Assembly (NCBI RefSeq): GCF_035920365.1
Contig: NZ_CP109150.1
Span: 806,001-870,000 of the forward strand
Source: Micromonospora sp. NBC_01740
GTDB taxonomy: Bacteria; Actinomycetota; Actinomycetes; Mycobacteriales; Micromonosporaceae
Direction: 5' to 3'
Length of the DNA stretch: 64,000 nt
The position numbers were made by a program, and so were the translations under genes. Below, in pieces: positions 17,493-26,079 of the stretch; positions within the stretch are counted from its first letter, which is position 1; the number at the start of each line of letters is the position of its first letter. A model generated the notes under the pieces. The model searched no databases and had not been told where the DNA came from. It saw only the letters and a program-made list of their open reading frames with translations.

Positions 17493-18779
17493 TCAGGCCT
17501 GCCGGAGCTCGGCCGGACCGGCCTCGATCCCAGCGGGCGGCGGTGTCGCCAGGCCCTCGTCGGGGGGACGGGTGGGCAGCCGGAGGGTGAACGTCGATCC
17601 ACCACCAAGAGTGCTCGACACCTCCACCCTTCCGCCATGGTTGCCGGCGATGTGTTTCACGATGGCCAGCCCGAGGCCGGTGCCGCCGGTCGACCGGGAC
17701 CGGGCCTGGTCGGCCCGGTAGAACCGCTCGAAGATCCGGTCGACGTCGGTCGGGGCGATCCCGATGCCCTGGTCGGCGACGGAGATCTCCACGTGTTCGT
17801 CGGCGGCGCGGGCGGTGATCCGGACGGTGGTGTCCTCGCCCGAGTAGTTGACGGCGTTCTCCACCAGGTTCGACACGGCCGTGGCGAGCTGCGCGTCGCT
17901 GCCGTGGACGGTCAGGCCCCGTTCGGCGTCGACGGCCACCTCGATCCGGCGGGCGGCGGCGGAGGTGCGGGTCCGGTCGATCACCTCGGCGATCACCCAG
18001 TCGATCGCGACCGGCTCCGGGGGCGGCTGCGGCTCGGCGCCCTGGAGGCGGGTCAGCTCCAGCAGCTCCTGCACCAGGCGGCCCAGCCGGGTCGACTCGT
18101 GCTGGATGCGCTCGGCGAACCGACGCGCGGCGACCAGGTCCTCGGAGAGGTCGGGTGCGCCCGCCCCGGCGGGCTCGGTGGCGTCCAGCAGCGCCTCGGC
18201 GAGGAGTTGCAGCGCCCCGATGGGGGTCTTGAGCTCGTGGCTGACGTTGGCGACGAAGTCGCGGCGGACCCGGGCCAGCCGGTGCGACTCGGTCACGTCC
18301 GAGGCCTCGACGGCGATGAAGCCTGCCCCGATCCCCATCGCCCGCAGGTGCACCCCGAGCGGGTTCACCCCGGCGTTGTCGCGGCCCCGCGGCAGGTCCA
18401 GCTCGATCTCGCGCCGCACGCCGGTGCGGCGCACCTGCCCGGCGAGCGTACGGATCAGTGGGTGGGCGGCGATCGAGCCCTGGGTGGGGCCGGTGCGGAG
18501 CAGCCCCATCGCCCGGGCGGCCGGGTTGACCAGGACGGGCAGGTCGTCGGGGTCGAGCACGACCACGCCGGCCCGTAGGGAGTCGATGGTCCGGCGGCCG
18601 ATGCCGGACTGCGGATCCTCGGCTATCGGGAGCCTCCCGGAGGTGTGGGGGTAGCCGGACCGGCTCCCCGCCCGCGTGGCGCGTTCGCCCAGCGCCGGAA
18701 CGAGCCGGGGCAGCAGCACCCCGGCGACCAGTCCGACCGCCAGCCCCACGGCCACCGCGACCGTCACCGCCCATTCCAC
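17493..18779 (-). CDS. senX3: sensor histidine kinase SenX3
   Basis: A 428-residue kinase: one clear N-terminal membrane segment, a PAS-like domain at about 60-165, the dimerisation domain with the phospho-accepting His in NVSHELKTPIGALQ near residue 181, and a HATPase domain with N, G1 and G2 boxes (NLVENAVNYSG, VADQGIGIAP, STGGTGLGLAIV). It would phosphorylate RegX3 under phosphate limitation, with PhoU as the likely negative partner, encoded divergently. GTG 18779 start. Confidence 0.93.
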   Translation of the reverse strand: MEWAVTVAVAVGLAVGLVAGVLLPRLVPALGERATRAGSRSGYPHTSGRLPIAEDPQSGIGRRTIDSLRAGVVVLDPDDLPVLVNPAARAMGLLRTGPTQGSIAAHPLIRTLAGQVRRTGVRREIELDLPRGRDNAGVNPLGVHLRAMGIGAGFIAVEASDVTESHRLARVRRDFVANVSHELKTPIGALQLLAEALLDATEPAGAGAPDLSEDLVAARRFAERIQHESTRLGRLVQELLELTRLQGAEPQPPPEPVAIDWVIAEVIDRTRTSAAARRIEVAVDAERGLTVHGSDAQLATAVSNLVENAVNYSGEDTTVRITARAADEHVEISVADQGIGIAPTDVDRIFERFYRADQARSRSTGGTGLGLAIVKHIAGNHGGRVEVSSTLGGGSTFTLRLPTRPPDEGLATPPPAGIEAGPAELRQA

Positions 18780-18851
18780 CCGGCGATCGTAGGGTCATTG
18801 TTAACCTGGCAACCACCACAAATAGGATGAATCACCTTCGCTTCCGGCAAA

Positions 18852-18890
18852 GTTCACTCCCGCGTCCGGCGTCGTTCACCGAGGTTCACC
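18852..18890. promoter_or_regulatory. PHO-box-like direct repeats between senX3 and phoU
   Basis: GTTCACT (18852-18858), GTTCACC (18874-18880) and GTTCACC (18884-18890) form helical-phase repeats: 22 bases between the first two, ten between the last two. GTTCACC repeated about every 11 bases is the known PhoP box of actinomycetes. The divergent phoU and senX3 starts on either side make this the likely shared control region. Confidence 0.7.
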
Positions 18891-19045
18891 TCGGGTCTCC
18901 CCGCCCGACCTACCGTGGGCGGCGTACCTGCCCCCGCCGGCCCGGGGCCGGCGACCAGCGACCCTCGCCCGCGCCACGGAGCCGGCGACCGTTGCGCCGG
19001 CCCCCCGGCCGGGCGACCGACAACCAGCGACCACAGGACGTGACA

Positions 19046-19699
19046 ATGCGCGACGAGTTCCGGGCTGACCTCCAGATCGTCAGCCAGCTGCTGGTGGACA
19101 TGGCGGAAGGGGTCCGGGCCGCGATGCGGCAGGCCACCCACGCCCTGCTCACCGCGGACCGCCGGGCGGCCGAGACGGTGATCGAGCGGGACGCCGAGAT
19201 CGACGAGCTCTACCGGCACGTCGAGGAGCGGGTCTGCGACCTGCTCGCCCGGCAGGCCCCCGTCGCCTCCGACCTGCGCGCGATGATCACCGCGCTGCAC
19301 GTCGCGGCCGACCTGGAGCGGATGGGCGACCTGGCCGACCACGTCGCCAAGACCGCCCTGCGCCGGCACCCCTCGCCGGCCGTCCCGGCGGAGCTGCGGC
19401 CGACCTTCACCGACATGGCCGCCATCGCCGACCGGATGGCCATCAAGATCGGCTCGGTGCTCGCCAAGCCCGACGCCGACCTCGCCGCCGAACTCGACGG
19501 CGACGACGACGCCATGGACGACCTGCACCGCAGCCTGTTCGGGCTGCTGCTCGGCGAGGATTGGCCGTACGGGGTGGAGACCGCCATCGACGCCACCCTG
19601 CTCGGCCGCTTCTACGAGCGCTTCGCCGACCATGCCGTCAACGCCGGCGAACACGTGGTCTACCTGATCACCGGCCAGACCACCCCCACGGCGGGCTGA
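19046..19699 (+). CDS. phoU: phosphate signalling protein PhoU
   Basis: A 217-residue all-helical protein with the two PhoU repeats. The metal-binding DLERMGDLADHVAK motif is in the first repeat, and LGRFYERFADHAVNAGEHV is the matching motif in the second. It restrains phosphate uptake and SenX3 signalling. ATG 19046 matches the family N-terminus MRDEFRADL; a longer open frame starts upstream inside the PHO-box region and is rejected. Divergent from senX3. Confidence 0.94.
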   Translation: MRDEFRADLQIVSQLLVDMAEGVRAAMRQATHALLTADRRAAETVIERDAEIDELYRHVEERVCDLLARQAPVASDLRAMITALHVAADLERMGDLADHVAKTALRRHPSPAVPAELRPTFTDMAAIADRMAIKIGSVLAKPDADLAAELDGDDDAMDDLHRSLFGLLLGEDWPYGVETAIDATLLGRFYERFADHAVNAGEHVVYLITGQTTPTAG

Positions 19700-19707
19700 G
19701 CGCACGC

Positions 19708-19751
19708 AAAGGGCCCCTCCCCACGCGCGTCGCGCCGGGAAGGGGCCCTTT
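19708..19751. terminator. bidirectional terminator between phoU and gpmA
   Basis: AAAGGGCCCCT (19708-19718) pairs with AGGGGCCCTTT (19741-19751), with further GC pairing inside. A/T runs at both ends suit termination in both directions for these convergent genes. Confidence 0.8.
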
Positions 19752-19762
19752 CCGTGGCTACG

Positions 19763-20530
19763 TCAGCGGCCCTGGTTGGCCACCGCGGCGGCGGCCGCCT
19801 TGGCGGCGGTCGGGTCCAGGTACGTGCCGCCCAGGGTGAGCGGGCGCAGCTGCGGGTCCAGGTCGTAGCGCAGCGGGATGCCGGTGGGGATGTTGAGCTT
19901 GGCGATCGCCTCGTCGGAGATCTGGTCCAGGTGCTTCACCAGGGCGCGCAACGAGTTGCCGTGCGCGGCCACCAGCACCGTACGGCCAGCCAGGATGTCC
20001 GGCACGATCGAGTCGTACCAGTACGGCAGCATCCGCTCGACGACGTCCTTGAGACACTCGGTGCGGGGCATCAGCTCGCCCGGCAGCAGCGCGTAACGCG
20101 GGTCGCCGACCTGCGAGAACTCGTCGTCGTCCGCGATCGGCGGCGGCGGGGTGTCGTACGAACGACGCCAGAGCATGAACTGCTCCTCGCCGTACTCCTC
20201 CAGGGTCTGCTTCTTGTTCTTGCCCTGGAGGGCGCCGTAGTGCCGCTCGTTGAGCCGCCACGACCGGCGCACGGCGATCCAGTGCCGGTCGGCGGCGTTG
20301 AGCGCCAGCTCGGCGGTGCGGATCGCGCGGCGCATCACGCTGGTGTGCACCACGTCCGGCAGCAGGTCGTGCTCGCGCAGCAGCTCGCCGCCGCGGCGCG
20401 CCTCGGTCTCGCCCTTCTCGGTCAGGTCGACGTCGACCCAGCCGGTGAAGAGGTTCTTGGCGTTCCAGTCGCTCTCGCCGTGCCGCAGCAGGACCAGCGT
20501 CCCGACGGTGGGCCCCTCGCTAGCAGTCAT
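19763..20530 (-). CDS. gpmA: 2,3-bisphosphoglycerate-dependent phosphoglycerate mutase
   Basis: A 255-residue glycolytic mutase. The phospho-His motif [12 protein letters not shown] is near the N-terminus, [13 protein letters not shown] and [16 protein letters not shown] follow, and the second catalytic His is in [12 protein letters not shown]. Length and order match GpmA. ATG 20530 is preferred over ATG 20539; a weak GGCAGG supports either. In mycobacteria gpm1 also lies beside senX3. Confidence 0.95.
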   Translation of the reverse strand: MTASEGPTVGTLVLLRHGESDWNAKNLFTGWVDVDLTEKGETEARRGGELLREHDLLPDVVHTSVMRRAIRTAELALNAADRHWIAVRRSWRLNERHYGALQGKNKKQTLEEYGEEQFMLWRRSYDTPPPPIADDDEFSQVGDPRYALLPGELMPRTECLKDVVERMLPYWYDSIVPDILAGRTVLVAAHGNSLRALVKHLDQISDEAIAKLNIPTGIPLRYDLDPQLRPLTLGGTYLDPTAAKAAAAAVANQGR

Positions 20531-20629
20531 GCCGATCATCCTGCCGCACGTCGCCGGGCGACGCGCGGGCGGTGGTGGTGACGACCACCACGTGGAAAAT
20601 GCGCTGCCCGGAGATCCGGCCTGGCACTA

Positions 20630-20649
20630 GATTGTAAGGCGCAACAATC
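20630..20649. promoter_or_regulatory. palindrome upstream of the first MFS gene
   Basis: GATTGT-N8-ACAATC is a perfect six-base inverted repeat 26 bases before the MFS start, in the only AT-rich patch of the gap. It resembles a dimeric repressor site, but no regulator is adjacent. Confidence 0.45.
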
Positions 20650-20675
20650 AAGACGGTCATTACGGGGGCGCTGGC

Positions 20676-22112
20676 GTGCGGACGATGCGGGGTTGGTTCC
20701 GGGACACCACCGGCGGCCTCCCGGTCAGCTTCTGGTACCTGTGGGCCGGCACCCTGATCAACCGGCTCGGCTCGTTCGTCCTGGTCTTCCTGGCCATCTA
20801 CCTGACGCAGGAGCGCGGCTTCTCCGCGTCGCAGGCGGGGCTGGTGCTCGGCCTCTGGGGCGTCGGCGGGGCGCTCGGCACCACCGCCGGCGGCACGCTG
20901 AGCGACCGCTGGGGCCGCCGGCCCACCCTGCTCACCGCGCATCTCGGCGCGGCCACCATGATGCTCGCCCTCGGCTTCGCCCGGGAACTGTGGGCCGTGG
21001 CGCTCGGCGCCCTGCTGCTCGGCATGTTCGCCGAGGCGGCCCGGCCCGCGTTCGGCGCGATGGTGATCGACGTGGTGCCGGAGAAGGACCGGCTGCGCGC
21101 CTTCTCGCTGAACTACTGGGCGATCAACCTCGGCTTCGCCAGCGCGGCGATCCTCGCCGGCCTCGCCGCCGAGGCCGGCTTCCTGCTGCTCTTCGTGGTC
21201 GACGCGACCACCACCGTGATCACCGCACTGGTCATCTTCCTCAAGGTCGGCGAGACCCGGCGGGTCCCCGCCGGCGGGGGCGGCCAGCGGGGCGCCGGCG
21301 CCCCCGTCGGGGCGCTGCGCACCATCCTGCGCGACCGGGTCTTCCTCGGCTTCGTGACGCTCAACCTGTTCGCCGCGCTGGTCTTCCTCCAGCACATCTC
21401 GATGCTGCCGATCGCCATGGGCGACTCCGGGCTCAGTCCCACCACCTACGGCTCGGTCATCGCGCTCAACGGGGTGCTGATCGTGGTCGGCCAACTCTTC
21501 GTACCCCGGCTGATCAGGGGCCGGAGCCGATCGCACGTGCTCGCCCTGGCGTCGGTGGTGATGGGCGTCGGGTTCGGGCTCACCGCCTTCGCCGACACCG
21601 CCTGGTTCTACGGCCTGACCGTGCTGGTCTGGACGGTCGGCGAGATGCTCAACTCGCCGTCCAACGCCACCCTGATCGCCGAACTCTCCCCCGCCGAGCT
21701 GCGCGGCCGCTACCAGGGCGTCTTCTCGCTCTCCTGGCAGGGAGCCGCCGCGGTCGCGCCCGTCCTCGGCGGCCTGGTCCGGGAGCAGGCCGGCAACGCC
21801 CAGCTCTGGTTCGGCTGCGCCGCCATCGGCGGGCTGATGGCGCTCGCCCACCTGATCTCCGGCCCGGCCCGGGAGCGGCGGGCCACGCTGCTGCGGGCCA
21901 CCACCGGTCCCGTCGTACCGGTGGTGGCGATCCGCCCGCCCGCCCCGCAGGCCGCCGAGGCGGCGGCGACGGCCCCCGCCGAGCCGGTCGGCCCGGCAGG
22001 GGACGACGGCCTGCCGGACAAGGGCCCGGCAGGGCCGGTCGGTCCGGCCGGGAGCGACGGCCTGCCGGACAGAGGCCCGGGGCGGGCGCCGGAGCCGACG
22101 GGAGCGCGGTGA
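20676..22112 (+). CDS. MFS transporter (first of a tandem pair)
   Basis: A 478-residue major facilitator with about 12 membrane helices. The loop 2-3 signature reads GGTLSDRWGRRPTLL. The C-terminal cytoplasmic tail is Pro/Ala/Gly-rich and contains an imperfect duplicated unit PVGPAGxDGLPDxGP. Likely a drug or metabolite exporter in the inner membrane; substrate unknown. GTG 20676. The next gene is a clear paralogue in the same direction, so the pair arose by duplication. Confidence 0.88.
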   Translation: MRTMRGWFRDTTGGLPVSFWYLWAGTLINRLGSFVLVFLAIYLTQERGFSASQAGLVLGLWGVGGALGTTAGGTLSDRWGRRPTLLTAHLGAATMMLALGFARELWAVALGALLLGMFAEAARPAFGAMVIDVVPEKDRLRAFSLNYWAINLGFASAAILAGLAAEAGFLLLFVVDATTTVITALVIFLKVGETRRVPAGGGGQRGAGAPVGALRTILRDRVFLGFVTLNLFAALVFLQHISMLPIAMGDSGLSPTTYGSVIALNGVLIVVGQLFVPRLIRGRSRSHVLALASVVMGVGFGLTAFADTAWFYGLTVLVWTVGEMLNSPSNATLIAELSPAELRGRYQGVFSLSWQGAAAVAPVLGGLVREQAGNAQLWFGCAAIGGLMALAHLISGPARERRATLLRATTGPVVPVVAIRPPAPQAAEAAATAPAEPVGPAGDDGLPDKGPAGPVGPAGSDGLPDRGPGRAPEPTGAR

Positions 22113-22209
22113 CCAGCGACACGCTGGCGCGGCAGCCCTCGGCTTCCTACGGTCGAGGACGCTTCGGCGAGGACGCCTCGGTTAGGAAACAGAACTGTCG
22201 GGAGGACGG

Positions 22210-23667
22210 GTGCGGGCCCTGCGCCGCTGGCTGGACGACACCGCGGGCGGGCTCCCCGCCACCTTCTGGTACCTCTGGGCCGGCCTGCTGATCAACCGGG
22301 CCGGCGCCTTCGCGATGCTCTTCCTGTCGCTCTACCTGACCGAGGCGCGGGGAGCGAGCGAGGCGCTCACCGGCACGGTCGTCGGGGCGTACGGGCTGGG
22401 CGGGGCGGGCGGCGTGCTGCTCGGCGGGGTGCTGGCCGACCGGTGGGGGCGGCGGTCCACCCTGCTCGCCGCCCACCTGGCCACCGCCGGACTGATGGTC
22501 GGGCTGGCCTTCAGCCGGCACCTGGTGATGATCGCGGCGCTCGCCGCCCTGGTCGGGGTGGCGCACTCGATGCCCAGCCCCGCCTTCGTGGCGGCGATCG
22601 TCGACGTGGTGCCCGAACGCCGGCGCTCCCGGGCCTTCAACCTCCAGTTCTGGGCGTTCAACCTGGGCATGGCCGTCGCCTCGCTGCTGGCCGGTCTCCT
22701 CGCCGAGGCGAGCTTCGTCGCGCTCTTCCTGGTCGACGCCGCCGCCACCGCGCTCGCGGCGGTGGTCATCGCCTGGAAGGTCCCGGAGACACTCCCCCGC
22801 CGCGCCGCCAAGGCTGCCCCGATCTTGGACACTTTCCGCTCCGACCGGACGGAAAGTGTCCAAGATCTTCGGGTGGCACCGGTCCGCGGCAGCGGAGCGG
22901 TGACGCGGCGGGTGGGGCGGGAGCGGCAGCGGCGGGTGGGGTGGCCGCGGCGGGCGGGGCAAGAGCGGCAGGCGGGGCGGGAGCGGCAGGCGGGGCGGGA
23001 GCGGCGGGTGGGGCGGGAGCGGCGGCCGGGGCTGCACACGGCGCTGACCGACCGCACCTTCCTCACCTTCGTGGGCCTGACCTTCGTGTTGGCCGTGCTG
23101 ACCATGCAGACGTCGACGATCATGCCCCTGGCGATGCGGTCGGACGGCCTGCGCCCGTCGGCGTACGGCGCGGTGGTGGCGCTCGGCGGAGTCCTGATCG
23201 TGCTCGGGCAGCTCTTCGTGCCGCGGCTGATCGAACGGCACCGCAAGGACCGCGTCCTGGCCGTCTCCACCGCGCTGCTGGCGCTCGGCTTCGCCACCCT
23301 CGCGTTCGCCGACGACGTGGCGGTCTACCTGGCCGCGGCGGTGGTCTGGACGGTCGGCCAGATGCTCGCCGCGCCGCCCAACGCGCAGATCAACGCCGAC
23401 CTCGCCCCGCTCGAGCTGCGGGCCCGCTACCAGTCGGTGTTCTACCTGGCCTTCCCGGCGGCGTCGTTCGTGGCGCCCACCCTGGGCGGGGTCAGCCTCC
23501 AGTACCTCGGGGACCGGCACTGGCTCATCGTCGGCGGGCTCGGGCTGCTGGCCGCCGGCTGCCATCTGCTCGCCGGCCCACCCCGCGAACGCCGCGTAGC
23601 GGCCCTCCGCCAGCTCTCCACCCCCCTTCCCCCATCCCCGACCCCCGCCCCGTCCTCGGTGCGGTGA
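22210..23667 (+). CDS. MFS transporter (second of a tandem pair) with inserted loop
   Basis: A 485-residue major facilitator closely similar to its upstream neighbour (shared FWYLWAGxLINRxG, LADRWGRRSTLLAAH, FVPRLI). The long cytoplasmic loop between helices 6 and 7 differs: about 60 extra residues are encoded by an 18-bp palindrome and a GC-rich tandem repeat, giving a very basic RQAGRERQAGRERR stretch. The helices on either side look intact, so the carrier may still fold. GTG 22210 follows GGGAGGACGG. Confidence 0.85.
   Translation: MRALRRWLDDTAGGLPATFWYLWAGLLINRAGAFAMLFLSLYLTEARGASEALTGTVVGAYGLGGAGGVLLGGVLADRWGRRSTLLAAHLATAGLMVGLAFSRHLVMIAALAALVGVAHSMPSPAFVAAIVDVVPERRRSRAFNLQFWAFNLGMAVASLLAGLLAEASFVALFLVDAAATALAAVVIAWKVPETLPRRAAKAAPILDTFRSDRTESVQDLRVAPVRGSGAVTRRVGRERQRRVGWPRRAGQERQAGRERQAGRERRVGRERRPGLHTALTDRTFLTFVGLTFVLAVLTMQTSTIMPLAMRSDGLRPSAYGAVVALGGVLIVLGQLFVPRLIERHRKDRVLAVSTALLALGFATLAFADDVAVYLAAAVVWTVGQMLAAPPNAQINADLAPLELRARYQSVFYLAFPAASFVAPTLGGVSLQYLGDRHWLIVGGLGLLAAGCHLLAGPPRERRVAALRQLSTPLPPSPTPAPSSVR
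22821..22867. repeat. 18-bp perfect inverted repeat inside the MFS gene
   Basis: GATCTTGGACACTTTCCG (22821-22838) is exactly inverted at 22850-22867 around an 11-base loop. It is translated in frame as part of the central loop and is absent from the paralogue. The base composition is lower in GC than the gene around it. It looks like a mobile or amplified palindromic element that landed in a tolerant linker. Confidence 0.85.
22905..23030 (+). repeat. degenerate 18-bp tandem repeat in the MFS central loop
   Basis: Units close to GGGCGGGAGCGGCAGGCG recur about six or seven times and encode RQAGRE/RRVGRE repeats. They directly follow the palindrome. Confidence 0.75.
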
Positions 23668-23719
23668 TCATCAGGTTGGCGGCCCTGGGAGATCGACATC
23701 GCCGCCGACATCATGATCA
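23665..23719 (+). terminator. imperfect 19-bp hairpin at the MFS stop codon
   Basis: TGATCATCAGGTTGGCGGC (23665-23683), whose first bases are the stop codon, pairs with 23701-23719 with three mismatches. It probably ends the MFS transcript. TGATCATG-type hairpins may be a repeated family in this genome. Confidence 0.5.
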
Positions 23720-23765
23720 ACTCAGGTGGCGGGCGGGAAGGAAAGCCCGGGTTGGGGGGACAGCA

Positions 23766-23802
23766 GAACGCCCACCGCGACTCGTGATCGCGATGGGCGT
23801 TC
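23766..23802. terminator. 15-bp hairpin in the 23.7-24.1 kb gap
   Basis: GAACGCCCACCGCGA (23766-23780) pairs with 23788-23802 with one G-T wobble around a seven-base loop. Confidence 0.5.
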
Positions 23803-23811
23803 GCACCGTAT

Positions 23812-23969
23812 GACCGGCGGCGGCGGGCGAAGCCCACCCCCGTAGGCGTCGCCCGCTCGCGCCGCCGGTCCAAACAGGTGGCCACCGTCCCCCAACGGTG
23901 TTGTTCCACCCGTCCCCCGCGCCTCACTCGGTGCACGGATCTGATCGATCCACCGCTCCCCCGAACGGT
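23812..23969 (+). ncRNA. candidate structured RNA with C-rich hairpin loops
   Basis: The gap of 467 bases after the MFS gene has no open frame of note but is dense in hairpins. A long stem runs 23812-23830 with 23850-23870 (loop rich in CCC). CACCGT-CCCCCA-ACGGTG (23883-23900) lies inside an outer GGTGG/CCACC stem. ACCG-CTCCCCCGAA-CGGT is at 23952-23969. Hairpins with C-run loops are the hallmark of the actinobacterial 6C RNA motif, so this is a tentative 6C-like call. Orientation is uncertain: a TTGTCT-N18-TAACTT promoter-like pair on the minus strand near 24000 would read the opposite way. Confidence 0.3.
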
Positions 23970-24134
23970 TCCAAGCGTGGCGCGGTGCAATAAAGTTAGT
24001 TCGCCCGGGATTACGAAGACAACCTGGATGGGCTGTCTCGCCGGTCACAGCTCCGGTTCCCACCGGGAGTACCGTCACTTCGGGCCTCGGTGGTGGCCAA
24101 CAGCGGTTACCCGTCGACCATTCCCCCAAACACG

Positions 24135-25214
24135 TCAGGCGTCCTCACGATCGGGCGATTCCGTACGGAAGAAGTTGCTCGGCCGGCCGTCACGGAGCTG
24201 CTCCTGGTAGATCAGGTTCAGCTTCCGCTCGTCGAAGGTCCGGAACCACTCGTCCCAGGTGATCTCACGTACCCGGCTGCTCTCGCGGTAACCGGGCATG
24301 TTGAAGGTGAGTACGCCGGCCCGCCCCTCCCGCTCGGTGCCCGCGATCGTCGCCGGTGCGGCGCCGCGCTCCCGCGCCCAGTTGCGGATCACGTCGTGGT
24401 TGGTGGTCACCAGGCTTCGGCCGGGGCGCTCCGGCCGGTCGGCGGTGGACGAGATGAGCTGCGAGGAGCGCACCGACCGCGAGGTGCTCCGCCCGGTTCG
24501 GACACCGGTCGCCGTACCGCCGCGCGTCGTGCCCGCCCGCGACGACGCCGACGCGGACGCACGTGCCGCCGTGGACTTCCGGGCCGCCGACGTGGTCTTC
24601 TTCGCCGGGGCGGCCTTCCTGGCCGGAGCCCGCTTCGCCGCCGCCTTCGCCGGCGGAGCGGTCTTCCTCGCCGCCGCCTTCTTCGCCGCCGGAGTTCTCT
24701 TCGCCGCAGCCGTCTTCTTCGCAGCCGGTGCCTTCTTCGCAGCCGCCGTCTTCTTCGCCGCGGGTGCCTTCTTCGCCGCCGGGGCCGTCTTCTTCGCCGC
24801 TGCCTTCTTTGCCGCCGCCTTCTTCGCCGGAGCGGCCTTGTTCGCCGCCTGTGCCCGGCCCGGGGCTGCCTTGTTCGCCGCCCGGCCCGACGCCGCCTTC
24901 TTCGTGGCGGCGGCCCGTCCGGCGGACGCCCGCGTCCCCGTCGCCCGACCGGCGGGCCCGGTGCTGCGACGCGCGGCACCGCCCGAGGGACGCTCCGCCC
25001 GCAGGGCCTTCGCCAGCGTCTTCACCAGTTCCGGCTTGCGCAGGGCGGAGATGCCGGAGACCCCGCGCTTGCGGAGCTGCCCCCGAATCTCGTCCACCTT
25101 CATGCCGGAGATCTCGGATTCGGAGATCGACGGGGTGTTCGGGGTCTGGTTGCCCGGCTGCCGTTTCATCCTGGTCGCAGTCCCGCCGCGACCTGAGCTG
25201 TTCCGCTGAGCCAT
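24135..25214 (-). CDS. histone H1-like Lys/Ala-rich DNA-binding protein with SAP/Rho-N-like domain
   Basis: A 359-residue protein in three parts. A SAP or Rho N-terminal-like helical motif lies at about 30-75 (SESEISGMKVDEIRGQLRK). A long basic region at 80-240 is built of AAKKA, PAAKKTA and PARK repeats like histone H1 tails. A conserved globular C-terminal domain lies at about 270-359 (NHDVIRNWARERGAAPATI, WDEWFRTFDERKLNLIYQE). It probably binds DNA non-specifically as a nucleoid protein. ATG 25214 starts MAQRNSS. The repeats likely vary between strains. Confidence 0.8.
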   Translation of the reverse strand: MAQRNSSGRGGTATRMKRQPGNQTPNTPSISESEISGMKVDEIRGQLRKRGVSGISALRKPELVKTLAKALRAERPSGGAARRSTGPAGRATGTRASAGRAAATKKAASGRAANKAAPGRAQAANKAAPAKKAAAKKAAAKKTAPAAKKAPAAKKTAAAKKAPAAKKTAAAKRTPAAKKAAARKTAPPAKAAAKRAPARKAAPAKKTTSAARKSTAARASASASSRAGTTRGGTATGVRTGRSTSRSVRSSQLISSTADRPERPGRSLVTTNHDVIRNWARERGAAPATIAGTEREGRAGVLTFNMPGYRESSRVREITWDEWFRTFDERKLNLIYQEQLRDGRPSNFFRTESPDREDA

Positions 25215-25537
25215 GGGACGCTCACGCTCCTCGACAGTTGGTCCTCGGCGCGCGGCGGGTCCCAGTGCCGCACCGCGCGGTGCGGCATACCCGTCAGGAC
25301 CGGTCCGAACCTCCGACCGGGGCACCCGTGGTCCAGGCCGGTCGACGAGCGGCCAGGACCATCCCGGCGAGCACGACCCGAGGCGGTCGTCGGCGGCACC
25401 CCCGGTCGGCCCGGCGGCACCGGTGCGGCCCGACGGCATCCGACTGCCCGGCGGGCATCCGACTGCCCGGCGGGCACCAGGCTGCCCGGCGGGCACCAGG
25501 CTGCCCGGCGGCACAGGGCTGCCCGACGGCGACCGAC
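25215..25537. other. 323-bp intergenic region with palindrome and tandem repeat
   Basis: No gene is supported here. It holds a perfect 22-bp palindrome at 25266-25287 (core CCGCACCGCGCGGTGCGG), which could be an operator or hairpin in the leader of the H1-like gene, and a 19-bp tandem repeat at 25441-25515. Confidence 0.7.
25441..25515. repeat. 19-bp tandem repeat, about four units
   Basis: Units of the form (CG/AG)NCTGCCCGGCGGGCANC are repeated four times head to tail between the YbjN stop and the H1-like gene. Confidence 0.8.
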
Positions 25538-26065
25538 CTACCCTGCCGTGCCCGGCTGCCCGGCCGCGCCCGGGGAGGGCTCGAAGAGGTGGGCGAACGC
25601 CGCGAGGTTGGCGGTGGACTCGCCCCGCTTGACCCGCCACTCCCACTCCCGCCGGATCGAGCTGCCGAAGCCGATCTCCAGCATCGTGTCGAAGGACTCG
25701 TCGGCGTACGTCAGCACCGCGCCCAGGAGCCGGTCCAGCTCGTCGGCGTCGATCCCGGCCGGGTTGACGCGACCGGTCAGGTAGACGTCGCCGACCGCGT
25801 CGACGGAGAACGACACGCCGTACATGCGGGCGTTGCGCTGCAACAGCCAGGCCCACAGCTCCTCGCGCCGCTCGTCCGGCTGGCGCATCACGAAAGCCTC
25901 GATGCGCAGCGCGTGCTCACCGAGGATGAGGTTGCAGACCGTCTTCAGCTTGTGGGTGCCCGGCAGCGTGACCGCGTACGAGCCCGGGCCGGTCGACTCC
26001 CAGGCCAGCTCCCGCTCGTCGCAGACCGACTCGATCAGGGCCGCAAGATCACTCTTCCCGCTCAT
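25538..26065 (-). CDS. YbjN domain-containing protein
   Basis: A 175-residue protein of the YbjN family, a fold related to type III secretion chaperones and linked in actinobacteria to the mshA locus (Rv0487 beside Rv0486). Marks are LKTVCNLILGEHALRIEAFVMR and WLLQRNARMYGVSFSVD followed by VYLTGRV. Molecular role unknown. ATG 26065 is used. The long open frame upstream is only the tandem-repeat region read through. Confidence 0.88.
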   Translation of the reverse strand: MSGKSDLAALIESVCDERELAWESTGPGSYAVTLPGTHKLKTVCNLILGEHALRIEAFVMRQPDERREELWAWLLQRNARMYGVSFSVDAVGDVYLTGRVNPAGIDADELDRLLGAVLTYADESFDTMLEIGFGSSIRREWEWRVKRGESTANLAAFAHLFEPSPGAAGQPGTAG

Positions 26066-26079
26066 CGGATCCACTCTAC

